This document shows positions 16,999 to 25,194 of a DNA stretch of 64,000 nt, in pieces. Both the position numbers and the translations under genes were made by a program. Position 1 is the first letter of the stretch. Every line of letters begins with the position of its first letter. The stretch covers positions 1 through 64,000 of the forward strand of contig JAFUOV010000024.1 of assembly GCA_017481745.1 (NCBI GenBank), read 5' to 3'. Origin of the DNA: Bacteroidaceae bacterium. Lineage in GTDB: Bacteria; Bacteroidota; Bacteroidia; Bacteroidales; Barnesiellaceae_A. The notes below the pieces were generated by a model. It worked only from the letters and a program-made list of their open reading frames with translations. It did no database searches and was not told the origin of the DNA.

Positions 16999-17967
16999 AT
17001 GAACAATACACAATACATAGCCGAGCAGTTGTCGCAGTTGCGCGACCTGCTCATTGTTATAGAGCGTGGTGGTGATAAGTCGCCCGATGTGCTGTATAAA
17101 CTTGCTATTGAGAAGTCGCAGAAGATAACTCAACTTGTCGAGCAGTGGCGCAATGAGGCAGCTCCGTCGCAAGTGGAAGTGCCTGCCGAGTATGCCTTGT
17201 GGTTGGATGGTAAAACCGAGGAAGAGGCTGCCGCAGAGCCCCAAGCAGAGTTGGAAGAACAATCAATAGACATCGAGCCTATATCAATGCCCGAGCCCGA
17301 GGCGGACGCTGAGTATGTAGCCCCCTTTGTAGAAGATACCATGCCTGCGCAGCAATCTGAGGTCGAGGAGAAGGCTATCGACATCGAGGAAACTCCGGCA
17401 GTAGAAATGGTGGTAGAAGAACCCGAAGTTCCTGCCGAACTCGTCGAAGAGAAAGAGCCCGAGCTTGAGGTTGTCGAGTTTGCCGAAGAAAGCAACGACG
17501 AGGTAGCCGACTTTGTAGAAGATGCTCCCGAAGAGGCTTTTGTCGAAGATGAAGTGGAGGTCGTGGAGTTTGATGTCGACGACGATAAGTATGGCTTTGT
17601 AGAGGACGATGACGATATGGCTGTCGTTGATGAAGAGCAACAGTTTGATGACGAGGATATAGAAGAACAAGACCTATATAACCGAGGTGAGCCGTTGGAT
17701 AGCGACACAGCAGTAACCGTAGGCGAGATGATGAGTGTGCGCCAAGCAAAAGAGTTGCGCAAGGCTCTCAGTCTCAATGACCGTTTCCGCTTCCGTCGTG
17801 AGTTGTTTGGCAATAGCGATATAAATATGAACGATACGCTCAATCTGCTTGACACCATGTCCGACCTTGCCGAGGCTCGTGAGTATCTGTTGCAAGACCT
17901 TGGTTGGAGTACCGACGACCCTGTCGTGCAAGAATTTCTTACACTTGTTGAACGCCATTTCAAATAA
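16999..17967 (+). CDS. Acidic protein of unknown function with conserved ends
   Basis: This 322-residue protein has no signal peptide and should be cytoplasmic. The N-terminal 55 residues look like a helical domain (QLRDLLIVIERGGDKSPDVLYKLAIEKSQ). Residues of about 60-235 form a very acidic Glu/Asp/Val-rich stretch, probably disordered. The last 80 residues form a second helical module (SLNDRFRFRRELFGNSD...LLDTMSDLAEAREYLL...FLTLVERHF). That SLNDRFRFRRELF block occurs, as I recall, in many Bacteroidales proteins of unknown role. It sits 2 bases before rsmI, so the two are probably cotranscribed. I cannot assign a function. Confidence 0.85.
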   Translation: MNNTQYIAEQLSQLRDLLIVIERGGDKSPDVLYKLAIEKSQKITQLVEQWRNEAAPSQVEVPAEYALWLDGKTEEEAAAEPQAELEEQSIDIEPISMPEPEADAEYVAPFVEDTMPAQQSEVEEKAIDIEETPAVEMVVEEPEVPAELVEEKEPELEVVEFAEESNDEVADFVEDAPEEAFVEDEVEVVEFDVDDDKYGFVEDDDDMAVVDEEQQFDDEDIEEQDLYNRGEPLDSDTAVTVGEMMSVRQAKELRKALSLNDRFRFRRELFGNSDINMNDTLNLLDTMSDLAEAREYLLQDLGWSTDDPVVQEFLTLVERHFK

Positions 17968-17969
17968 AA

Positions 17970-18704
17970 ATGAGTAAACTATATTTGGTACCTACTCCCG
18001 TAGGAAACCTCGAAGATATAACATTACGAGCCCTTCGCATCTTGCGTGAGGTCGATACCATATTGGCAGAAGATACCCGTACAAGTGGTGTCTTGCTCAA
18101 GCATTACGACATACAAGCACGCTTGCAGTCGCACCACAAGTTCAACGAACATAGCACTGCCGATGCCATTGTAGCACGTATACAAGCCGGTGAAACGATA
18201 GCTCTTATCACCGATGCCGGAACACCCGCCATATCCGACCCGGGATTTCTTCTGGTGCGAGCATGCTGTCGTGCCGGCGTAGAGGTAGAGTGTCTGCCCG
18301 GAGCTACGGCGTTTGTACCGGCATTGGTCATGTCGGGGTTGCCCAACGAGAAGTTCTGCTTTGAGGGTTTTCTCCCGCAGAAGAAGGGGCGCAACAGCCG
18401 TCTTGAGGTGCTGGCAACAGAGGAGCGTAGCATGATTATATACGAGTCGCCCTATCGTCTTGTCAAGACCTTGCAGCAACTTGCCGAGGTAATGGGCGAG
18501 GAGCGCGAGGCTGCTGTGTGTCGTGAGATATCGAAATTGCATGCCGACACGCAACGGGGCACACTCGCACAGTTGGTTCAACACTATACCGACAACGAGC
18601 CCAAGGGCGAAATTGTTATAGTCGTTGCCGGAGCACCCGAACAGCCCCGCCAGAAGAAAGACAAGTATGCCCATAAAAAAGAGAAAAAAGATAATGTCGA
18701 ATAA
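17970..18704 (+). CDS. rsmI: 16S rRNA (cytidine-1402-2'-O)-methyltransferase
   Basis: RsmI methylates the ribose of C1402 in the decoding centre of 16S rRNA. The 244-residue protein has the family's tetrapyrrole-methylase fold: LYLVPTPVGNLEDITLRAL at the start, EDTRTSG, the SAM-binding LITDAGTPAISDPG, LPGATAFVPALVMSGLP and YESPYRL. The C-terminal Lys-rich tail (KKDKYAHKKEKKD) is extra. It follows the acidic protein gene with a 2-base gap, and a lipoprotein gene starts 19 bases later. Confidence 0.96.
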   Translation: MSKLYLVPTPVGNLEDITLRALRILREVDTILAEDTRTSGVLLKHYDIQARLQSHHKFNEHSTADAIVARIQAGETIALITDAGTPAISDPGFLLVRACCRAGVEVECLPGATAFVPALVMSGLPNEKFCFEGFLPQKKGRNSRLEVLATEERSMIIYESPYRLVKTLQQLAEVMGEEREAAVCREISKLHADTQRGTLAQLVQHYTDNEPKGEIVIVVAGAPEQPRQKKDKYAHKKEKKDNVE

Positions 18705-18723
18705 TTCAAATAAAAACAGACCT

Positions 18724-19605
18724 ATGAAAAAAAGTTATTTATTTATCGTTTCAGCCCTATTTATGCTCACAGCATGCTGGGGAAACAAATCGACCGAAAA
18801 CGCCGCTGCATTGCAACAAGAGAACGACTCATTGCGCCAAGCCAATGCCGAGATACGTAATTACTACGAGGAGATAGTAACCTCGATGACCGAGATAGAT
18901 GCCGACATGCAAGCTATCAAGAGTGCCGAGAACTTTGTTATCGAACAACGCAACGATACCGGCGATATATCGGCTTCGACACAGAGCCGCATTAAGGCCG
19001 ATATTGAGTTGTTGTCGAAGACACTCGAGCGCAATCGTGAACGTATTGCCGACTTGGAGAAGAAACTGAAATCGAGCATGGCAAACTCTTCGGCATTGAA
19101 GAAAGCCATTGAGCAATACAAGTTGCAAATTGCCGAGAAAGACTCGCTTATCGTAGGCTTGCAAGCCTCGCTTGCCGAGCGCGATGTACGCATCAAAGAG
19201 TTGGATGTTGCCGTAGGTAATCTGTCGGCACAAGTTACCGACCTTACCAACATCCGTCAGAAACAAGAAAATATCATCGCCTCGCAAGATGTCGCTCTCA
19301 ACGAAGTCTATTATGTATATGCCTACACCGATGCTTTGCGCCAAAACAACATCCTCACCGGAGGTGGCTTGTTCAGCAAAACCGATGTGATGAAAGGCAA
19401 CTTCAATAAAGACTTCTTTACCAAAGCCGACCGCCGTAGCCTCAAGTCGATTTTCCTCGAAAGCAAGAAAGTGAAAGTGTGCACCTCACACCCCGTTGAC
19501 AGCTACGAGTTGGTAAAAGACGACGAAGGTTTCTATACCCTCAATATCCTCGATACCGACAAATTCTGGGCTACATCGCACTACCTCGTGGTAGAGCTCA
19601 AGTGA
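18724..19605 (+). CDS. Coiled-coil lipoprotein of unknown function
   Basis: This 293-residue protein has a lipoprotein signal (MKKSYLFIVSALF, lipobox LTAC). Residues of about 25-200 form a long heptad-rich coiled coil (ALQQENDSLRQANAEIRN, RERIADLEKKLKSS, AEKDSLIVGLQASLAERD). The last 90 residues form a globular domain with YYVYAYTDALRQNNILTGGGLFSKTDVM and a beta-rich end. Similar coil-plus-domain lipoproteins are widespread in Bacteroidales without a known role. The chosen ATG at 18,724 is the one that opens the signal peptide; an upstream in-frame ATG overlaps rsmI. A strong terminator follows at 19,668. Confidence 0.87.
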   Translation: MKKSYLFIVSALFMLTACWGNKSTENAAALQQENDSLRQANAEIRNYYEEIVTSMTEIDADMQAIKSAENFVIEQRNDTGDISASTQSRIKADIELLSKTLERNRERIADLEKKLKSSMANSSALKKAIEQYKLQIAEKDSLIVGLQASLAERDVRIKELDVAVGNLSAQVTDLTNIRQKQENIIASQDVALNEVYYVYAYTDALRQNNILTGGGLFSKTDVMKGNFNKDFFTKADRRSLKSIFLESKKVKVCTSHPVDSYELVKDDEGFYTLNILDTDKFWATSHYLVVELK

Positions 19606-19667
19606 TTGTTGCTGGTGTGAATAGAGTAGAGATATTCACAGTGCATACAAAGAATAGACAAACTAAA

Positions 19668-19705
19668 ACTCCCAATATCGTTTTGTGGTATTGGGAGTCT
19701 TTTTA
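19668..19705. terminator. Bidirectional terminator between convergent genes
   Basis: ACTCCCAATA (19,668-19,677) pairs perfectly with TATTGGGAGT (19,689-19,698), followed by CTTTTT. It serves the lipoprotein gene and overlaps the 3' end of the leftward regulator, whose stop codon lies within it. Confidence 0.9.
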
Positions 19706-20671
19706 TTCGTTTTTGATATCTTTTATCTTCACATCCTGCAGGTTGATTAGTTTGTTTACAATAGCATAAATTGTTAGTCCTGCCGATGTGTGTATTTGCA
19801 GTTTGTTGCAGATGTTGCGACGGTGAGTGGTAACGGTGTAGACCGACAGATATAATTCGTTGGCAATCTCTTTATTGGTAAGTCCCTTCGCCACGCAGCA
19901 CAAAATTTCTTTTTCGCGGTTGCTCAATTCGGCTCGTTCTTGCTTGTTGTCGGGCTCGTCTGTTTCGCTTGGTTGTGTGTCTACGTCTTGTGTGCGCAAC
20001 TCTTCTTCCAATAGTTTTACCGCCGGGACAAACAATTTGTCTTCAACGAGGCAGTGTGCTGTCAAATCCTCTTCACAACTCATTATGTCGAACAATACCG
20101 AGTTGAGGCGGTCGTTCTCCTTGCCGGGGTAGTAGCTGATGATAATCTCTTTCAGCTCGTTGAGCTTGCTGCCTATATGATTGTGCTTGTTGGAGAATAC
20201 GTCTATCGTATAGTTGCTGTCTAAATGATTTTGCAACAATTTCTCTACGTAGCCAAAGACAGTATCATTCTCGTAGGTCATGTGGCGGTTTACTTCTGTA
20301 ACGTATTCGTCGTAAAAACGCAGAATGAGAAATGCCACATCGTCGGTCCCCGAACAATCTATAGCCTCGATAAGTCGTCGACGAATGGTAGGCAGGTTGT
20401 AATCGAGAAAGTAGGTGTGTGCTCGCTTGAGGTAATCCATAAGTGTTGCAAGCGAAACGTCTACGTAATCTATCTTGTTGTGGCTTATAAAGTTGGCTAC
20501 CGATAGAAATGTATTCATATCGACACCTTGGCTTTCGCATATCTCTTTGACACTCTTGTTGCCAAAGCCCAATGAAATACCGAAGCGGCTCATGACCATC
20601 AGTATAGAACTATTCTCTTTGATGACATCGCGCAGCCTCGACTGTGATGTGTATAGTTTGCTATCTTTCAT
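19703..20671 (-). CDS. Hemerythrin-like di-iron domain fused to a LuxR-type helix-turn-helix
   Basis: This 322-residue putative sensor-regulator starts with an ScdA_N-like helical segment (MSRFGISLGFGNKSVKEICESQGVD, residues 27-51). A four-helix hemerythrin-like domain follows. All six iron ligands of the YtfE/RIC family seem present: His85, His120 with Glu124 (HMTYE), His153 or His155 (KHNH), and His186 with Glu190 (HCLVE). After a Glu/Asp/Gln linker comes a LuxR HTH (about 238-300: LSNREKEILCCVAKGLTNKEIANELYLSVYTVTTHRRNICNKL, partial quote of key parts LSNREKEIL and GLTNKEIA). Such a protein could sense oxygen, NO or iron and control the divergent operon at 20,871. That role is inference. 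ATGs at 20,686 and 20,713 are possible earlier starts. Confidence 0.85.
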   Translation of the reverse strand: MKDSKLYTSQSRLRDVIKENSSILMVMSRFGISLGFGNKSVKEICESQGVDMNTFLSVANFISHNKIDYVDVSLATLMDYLKRAHTYFLDYNLPTIRRRLIEAIDCSGTDDVAFLILRFYDEYVTEVNRHMTYENDTVFGYVEKLLQNHLDSNYTIDVFSNKHNHIGSKLNELKEIIISYYPGKENDRLNSVLFDIMSCEEDLTAHCLVEDKLFVPAVKLLEEELRTQDVDTQPSETDEPDNKQERAELSNREKEILCCVAKGLTNKEIANELYLSVYTVTTHRRNICNKLQIHTSAGLTIYAIVNKLINLQDVKIKDIKNE

Positions 20672-20680
20672 CGTCTTACA

Positions 20681-20693
20681 TACCATTTTGGTA
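20681..20693. promoter_or_regulatory. Operator-like palindrome next to the hemerythrin-LuxR start
   Basis: TACCA-TTT-TGGTA is a perfect inverted repeat, 9 bases upstream of the chosen regulator start. It could be an autoregulatory site. The match is short and I see no second copy in the divergent promoter region, so this is weak. Confidence 0.3.
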
Positions 20694-20789
20694 CGCTGCA
20701 AAAGTATCCACATTATTAATATATGACAATACCTAAAAATGATGAAAATGTTGTATAAAACTCTTCAATAAATACCCTAAAATTAAGTA

Positions 20790-20821
20790 TTGTAGGGCAG
20801 TCGGCAGCGCGGTAATTTTGC
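20790..20821 (+). promoter_or_regulatory. Promoter of the porin-imelysin-dihaem operon
   Basis: TTG (20,790-20,792), a 20-base spacer and TAATTTTGC (20,813-20,821) match the Bacteroidetes consensus fully. CCCTA (20,774-20,778) and TAGGG (20,793-20,797) flank the -33 element as a loose inverted repeat, a possible regulator site. The leader is about 40 bases. Confidence 0.75.
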
Positions 20822-20870
20822 ATCGTGAAAAGTAATGCATTTCAAAATAGTAACGATGTATAGAGAAAAT

Positions 20871-22193
20871 ATGAAAAAAACGCTGTTAATAGCTTTTGTC
20901 CTATTATTTGCAATATGCCCGTCGGCTATGTCGCACGAGGTTGCAACACCCGGTGCTGTCGATACACTTGTTCAAGAGCAGAAACCTCGTAAAAAATCGC
21001 GCCTTACCATTGGTGCATACGGCGAGGCTGTAATGACCTATAACTTCTTCAGTGATAAGTATCTGCGTTATACCGATGCCGAGACATATCGCAACTCAGC
21101 CGGTCATGGTCGCTTCGACCTACCGCACGTTGTAGTGTACTTGGGTTACGACTTTGGTAAGGGTTGGAGTGCCGGAACAGAAATAGAATTTGAGCACGGT
21201 GGTACCGAAAGCGCCGTTGAGATAGAGGAAGAAGAAGCCGGTGAGTATGAAGCCGAAGTAGAACGCGGAGGCGAGGTGGCTTTGGAGCAATTCTGGGTGC
21301 AAAAGTCTTTCTCTAAAGCGTTCAATATCCGCTTGGGTCATATTATAGTGCCCGTTGGTGCTACCAATCAATATCACATGCCCACACAATTCTTCACCAA
21401 CTATCGCCCCGAGGGTGAGAATACCATTATGCCTTGTACATGGCACGAAACAGGTGTGAGCTTGTGGGGTCTTGTAGGCGATTGGCGATACGAGGTATTG
21501 TTCCTTCCGGGACTTGATTCCGATCGTTTCGGTCGTCAAGGTTGGATACATGACGGAGCCGGTAGTCCCTATGAATTTAAGATTGCCAACGCCTTTGCCG
21601 GAGCTTTTCGTGTCGACAACTTCTCAGTCCCCGGTTTGCGCATGTCGGTGAGTGGTTACATTGGTAACTCATTTGCCAATACGCTCAGTTCTACCGAGAA
21701 TGAGAAATATAAGAGCGTGAAGGGTACGGTAATGATAGGCGCATTCGACTTTGCTTACGACGACCATAACACCATTATTCGTGGTAACTTCGATTACGGA
21801 CACCTTACCGACTCCGAGATGATAACCCGTTACAACATGACCATGCGTAAGGACTCGCCTTCACCGCAACAAGCCGTTGCTTCCGATGCGATAGCAGCCG
21901 GTATAGAGTGTGGTTACAACTTCTTCGGATTGTCCAAAAATCATAAAATTCGTGAGCAGAAGTTCTTCCTCTTTGGACGTTATGAATACTATGATTCGAT
22001 GTTCCGTACCGAAGGCGGTGTGCAAGACTATGAGTGGTGTGGTCGACATCGCATTGCTGTGGGTGTCAACTATTATCCTATCAAAGATATCGTTATCAAG
22101 GGCGAGTATAGCTTAGGTATGCTTGCACCCCAATACAACAACGAGCCTGCCATATCGCTCGGTGTAGCTTATTCAGGTTTTTTTATACCGTAA
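20871..22193 (+). CDS. Outer-membrane porin of the imelysin/di-haem locus
   Basis: This 440-residue protein has a signal peptide (MKKTLLIAFVLLFAICPSAMS) and a mature part of alternating beta-strands that ends in the aromatic-rich strand AISLGVAYSGFF, as expected for an outer-membrane barrel. Pieces such as HGRFDLPHVVVYLGYDFGKGWSAGTEIEFEHG (key: LGYDFGKGWSAGTE) and NIRLGHIIVPVG resemble phosphate-selective or OprO/OprP-type porins. An acidic insert (EIEEEEAGEYEAEVE) could bind cations. It is the first gene of a four-gene operon with imelysin and a di-haem protein, so uptake of iron or haem is a reasonable guess, not shown. An ATG at 20,835 lies in frame but gives no signal peptide. Confidence 0.85.
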   Translation: MKKTLLIAFVLLFAICPSAMSHEVATPGAVDTLVQEQKPRKKSRLTIGAYGEAVMTYNFFSDKYLRYTDAETYRNSAGHGRFDLPHVVVYLGYDFGKGWSAGTEIEFEHGGTESAVEIEEEEAGEYEAEVERGGEVALEQFWVQKSFSKAFNIRLGHIIVPVGATNQYHMPTQFFTNYRPEGENTIMPCTWHETGVSLWGLVGDWRYEVLFLPGLDSDRFGRQGWIHDGAGSPYEFKIANAFAGAFRVDNFSVPGLRMSVSGYIGNSFANTLSSTENEKYKSVKGTVMIGAFDFAYDDHNTIIRGNFDYGHLTDSEMITRYNMTMRKDSPSPQQAVASDAIAAGIECGYNFFGLSKNHKIREQKFFLFGRYEYYDSMFRTEGGVQDYEWCGRHRIAVGVNYYPIKDIVIKGEYSLGMLAPQYNNEPAISLGVAYSGFFIP

Positions 22194-22230
22194 ATAATTA
22201 AATAATAATCAATTATAAATTTTAACTACA

Positions 22231-23391
22231 ATGAAACAAAAAAGACTTTTTGTGTGGCTCTTGTGTGGAGCTTTGATGATTACCGGTTTGGCGGCTTGTG
22301 GAGACCCCGATGGCGGTGATGAGCCCCCAACAGGTAAAGAGGAGGCTTTTAAAAATGCCATAATTCCTTATGTCGATCATACAGTAATACCTACCTACAA
22401 AGGCATGGCTGACAATGCTATCCTTATGTCGGAGGCTTGTGATGAGATATACGATGCTTTTAAAGCCGGTAATCTTACAACCGACATGGTGAAAACTGCC
22501 GGGAAATATTGGAATGAAAGTCGTGCTTATTGGGAGAAGAGCGAGGCGTGGCTCTATGGTCCTGCTGCCGACTATAACATCGACCCCCATATAGACTCTT
22601 GGCCTCTTGATAAAGTGGCTATGGATGGGCTCTTAAAACGCTTGAACAATGGCGAAGAGTGGAGTATTGATATTGCAGGATATGGCTTGCTCGGTTTCCA
22701 TGCCGTTGAGTATATGTTGTTTGAGTTGGATGCTACAGGCGACAATTCTTTGCCCCATAGTACCAATTACAGCGAGGCAGAGTTGATATATCTTTGTGCT
22801 GTTGCTGCCGACTTGCGCGACCAATGTTTGCTTCTTGAGTCGGCTTGGGCTGGTTACGACAACATTACTGCTGCCAAGCAAGAACTTCTTACCGAAGCCG
22901 AGCTTGTAGTAGGAGTGAACTATGGTAGCTACATGAAGAATGCCGGTCAGCCCGGAAGTATCTACAAGACTTATCAAGCTGCTGTTGAAGACTTAATTCA
23001 AGGTTGTGTCGACATTGCCGACGAGGTGGGTAACACCAAGATTGGTCGTCCTGCCAATGGTTCATCCACGGAGGATAAAAACTACATCGAGTCGCCCTAT
23101 AGCCTCAACTCTATCAATGATTTTTACGACAACATTATCAGTATAGAAAATGCCTACGCAGGCTCTCGTGAAGGCGATGCATCGGTGAGCGACTATATCA
23201 AGAGTGTAAATGCTGCTCTCGATGCCGAGGTGCTCGATCTTATCAAGCAATCGAAAGAGGCTATTCGTGCTATACCCGAGCCTTTTGCCAAAAGTGCAAC
23301 AAGTGCCGAGGCGGACAAGGCTGTAACTTTGGTAGGTACCGATCTTCGTGACAAACTTGAAGAAGTAATGACCGAACTTTCTAAGTATTAA
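22231..23391 (+). CDS. Imelysin-family lipoprotein
   Basis: This 386-residue lipoprotein (lipobox LAAC, Cys23) belongs to the imelysin/EfeO-like group. The defining GxHxxE motif is GFHAVE at residues 155-160, in the usual place after a helical first repeat, and a second helical repeat covers about 220-380. Family members bind iron or act in iron uptake; the peptidase name is historical. It is followed by a di-haem oxidoreductase gene, an arrangement seen in Bacteroidetes and other bacteria. It should face the periplasm or cell surface. Confidence 0.9.
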   Translation: MKQKRLFVWLLCGALMITGLAACGDPDGGDEPPTGKEEAFKNAIIPYVDHTVIPTYKGMADNAILMSEACDEIYDAFKAGNLTTDMVKTAGKYWNESRAYWEKSEAWLYGPAADYNIDPHIDSWPLDKVAMDGLLKRLNNGEEWSIDIAGYGLLGFHAVEYMLFELDATGDNSLPHSTNYSEAELIYLCAVAADLRDQCLLLESAWAGYDNITAAKQELLTEAELVVGVNYGSYMKNAGQPGSIYKTYQAAVEDLIQGCVDIADEVGNTKIGRPANGSSTEDKNYIESPYSLNSINDFYDNIISIENAYAGSREGDASVSDYIKSVNAALDAEVLDLIKQSKEAIRAIPEPFAKSATSAEADKAVTLVGTDLRDKLEEVMTELSKY

Positions 23392-23418
23392 TAATATAAT
23401 TACACACAAACGGCGAAG

Positions 23419-23444
23419 ACCAAGGCTCTTTATAAGGTCTTGGT
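23419..23444 (+). other. Intercistronic hairpin with two competing pairings
   Basis: Between the imelysin and di-haem genes, ACCAAG (23,419-23,424) can pair with CTTGGT (23,439-23,444). The shifted pair AAGACC/GGTCTT overlaps it. No T tract follows, so processing or translational control is more likely than termination. Confidence 0.35.
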
Positions 23445-23467
23445 TTAGCCATATAAAACAGTTTGCT

Positions 23468-25117
23468 ATGAAAAAAAGACATCTTTTATTTTTGCCGCTT
23501 TTGTTTGTTGCTATGGTGGCGTGTGAAGACCCGCTCGACGATGGTAAAGATAACAGCACTGAGGGCGAAACTCCGGTTGAATTGCCCGACTATTACTATG
23601 CAGGTGGCTTGTTGGGTACAACACACCTCTCTACCTACAATGCTTATGAGCAACCTACCGAGGCTGTGAATAATGCAGGTATGTATCAATCGTTTAAGAA
23701 CGGTGAGGCTCTTTTTGAGAAAGTGTTTATGAGCAATCATAGTGGTGTACGTCATGGCTTGGGTCCTGTATACATTCGCACATCTTGTATGCACTGTCAC
23801 CCCGGTTATGGTCATGGCAAGCGCATCGAAGCAGGTGCTTTTGATACCAACGAGATGGGCAATGGCTGTTTGTTGGTAGTATATACTCCCGACGACGACC
23901 AATATGTATCGTGGTTGGCAGGTATGCCTCAAAGCCATGCCGTAGAGCCTTTTAAAGCACCGGTTGATGAGAGTCAAATTGTTGTTCAATGGATCGACTA
24001 TGTAGACGAATGGGGTAACAAATTTGACGATGGTGAGACATATGAGTTGCAATATCCCGAGGTTAGAATGCCCGAGAGTGCTATCTATGTAGTTTCGCAA
24101 GGTTATCAGATACCCAAGGCCTACGAAGTTAAGTTGGAGTCGACTATCGGTATTTATGGTACAGGTCTTCTCGATGCTATCTCTGACGAAGATTTGAAAG
24201 CCGAGTATACCAAGCAAGAGAACGACAACTATATGCCCCATGGTATTAACCCCGCTATATTTGCCGGTGGCGAGTGGAAAAAACAATATAGCAACAAGTT
24301 GCAAGGCGATGGTACTCAATATCCGTTGCGTTATACTTATGCTCTTTCGCGCGGACCTCTGCAAGATGCTGCCGGTGCCAATGCTATATGGAACATTACC
24401 AACGTAACTCGTAGCGACCGCCGTTACCACTACTTGGACGGTGCGGGTACTTATGCCCAATATTCATCGAAAGACCCCGAGGTACAAGCCGGCTTTGAAG
24501 AGTATATTGCCAAGGTCGACCCCAACAAAGAGCATGAGGCTTGGTGGAATGGTACTATGGAAGAGCGCATCTATGCCTATCTTACTGCCAAAGACCTGCC
24601 TGTGGAGATGAGTGATGAGGAGTACACCGACTTGATGGTGTGGCATCGTGGATTGGCTGTGCCTGCTGCTCGTAATGTGAATGACGAAGACTTTTTGTTG
24701 GGTAAACAGAAGTTTGAGGAGATAGGTTGTGCCTATTGTCATCGTCCATCGTGGAAGACCGGCGATGATGAGATACGCGACCCTGCCAAGTTCTTCACTT
24801 CAAACAATCAGTTGCCTCGTTATCCCAATCAGACCATCTGGCCCTATACCGATATGATACAACACAAGTTGTGTATGATCAATGACATTCGCACAGGTTG
24901 GTGTCGTACTACTCCATTGTGGGGTCGCGGATTGCACCAAAAGTGTACCGGTTCGTACACAGCCGACCGTCTGCACGACTGTCGCGCTCGCAATGCCATG
25001 GAGGCTATTATGTGGCATGGTAGCAAGGATAGTGATGCTCGCCAGAGTGTAGAGAAGTTCCGCGCGTTGTCTAAAGAGGAGCGCAATGCTATCATAAAGT
25101 TTGTCGATTCTATTTAA
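23468..25117 (+). CDS. Di-haem oxidoreductase (DUF1111) lipoprotein
   Basis: This 549-residue lipoprotein (lipobox MVAC, Cys19) carries two c-type haem sites, CMHCH (residues 107-111) and CAYCH (421-425). Its C-terminal block RTTPLWGRGLHQ...LHDCRARNAMEAIMWHGS is typical of the DUF1111 di-haem family, which is related to cytochrome c peroxidases. The usual LHDGRA reads LHDCRA, giving an extra Cys. The protein needs covalent haem attachment, which the next gene (ResB-CcsA) can provide. Its substrate is unknown; peroxide or thiol chemistry linked to iron handling is possible. A 76-base gap with a hairpin separates it from the imelysin gene. Confidence 0.9.
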   Translation: MKKRHLLFLPLLFVAMVACEDPLDDGKDNSTEGETPVELPDYYYAGGLLGTTHLSTYNAYEQPTEAVNNAGMYQSFKNGEALFEKVFMSNHSGVRHGLGPVYIRTSCMHCHPGYGHGKRIEAGAFDTNEMGNGCLLVVYTPDDDQYVSWLAGMPQSHAVEPFKAPVDESQIVVQWIDYVDEWGNKFDDGETYELQYPEVRMPESAIYVVSQGYQIPKAYEVKLESTIGIYGTGLLDAISDEDLKAEYTKQENDNYMPHGINPAIFAGGEWKKQYSNKLQGDGTQYPLRYTYALSRGPLQDAAGANAIWNITNVTRSDRRYHYLDGAGTYAQYSSKDPEVQAGFEEYIAKVDPNKEHEAWWNGTMEERIYAYLTAKDLPVEMSDEEYTDLMVWHRGLAVPAARNVNDEDFLLGKQKFEEIGCAYCHRPSWKTGDDEIRDPAKFFTSNNQLPRYPNQTIWPYTDMIQHKLCMINDIRTGWCRTTPLWGRGLHQKCTGSYTADRLHDCRARNAMEAIMWHGSKDSDARQSVEKFRALSKEERNAIIKFVDSI

Positions 25118-25194
25118 AAATTCTATCTGATCAAGATGGGGGTGATGCTACAACTTTATGTGTGCATGCCCTCATTCTTGCCTATTATAACGTT

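Noticed and set aside
17130-17963. A long serine-rich ORF antisense to the acidic protein gene
   Set aside because: It is the reverse-frame shadow of GAC/GAG/GTC-rich codons, giving Ser/Thr runs without a fold, signal or start context.
18625-18723. An in-frame upstream extension of the coiled-coil lipoprotein
   Set aside because: It overlaps the rsmI 3' end and would place 33 residues ahead of a perfect lipoprotein signal, so the later ATG is preferred.
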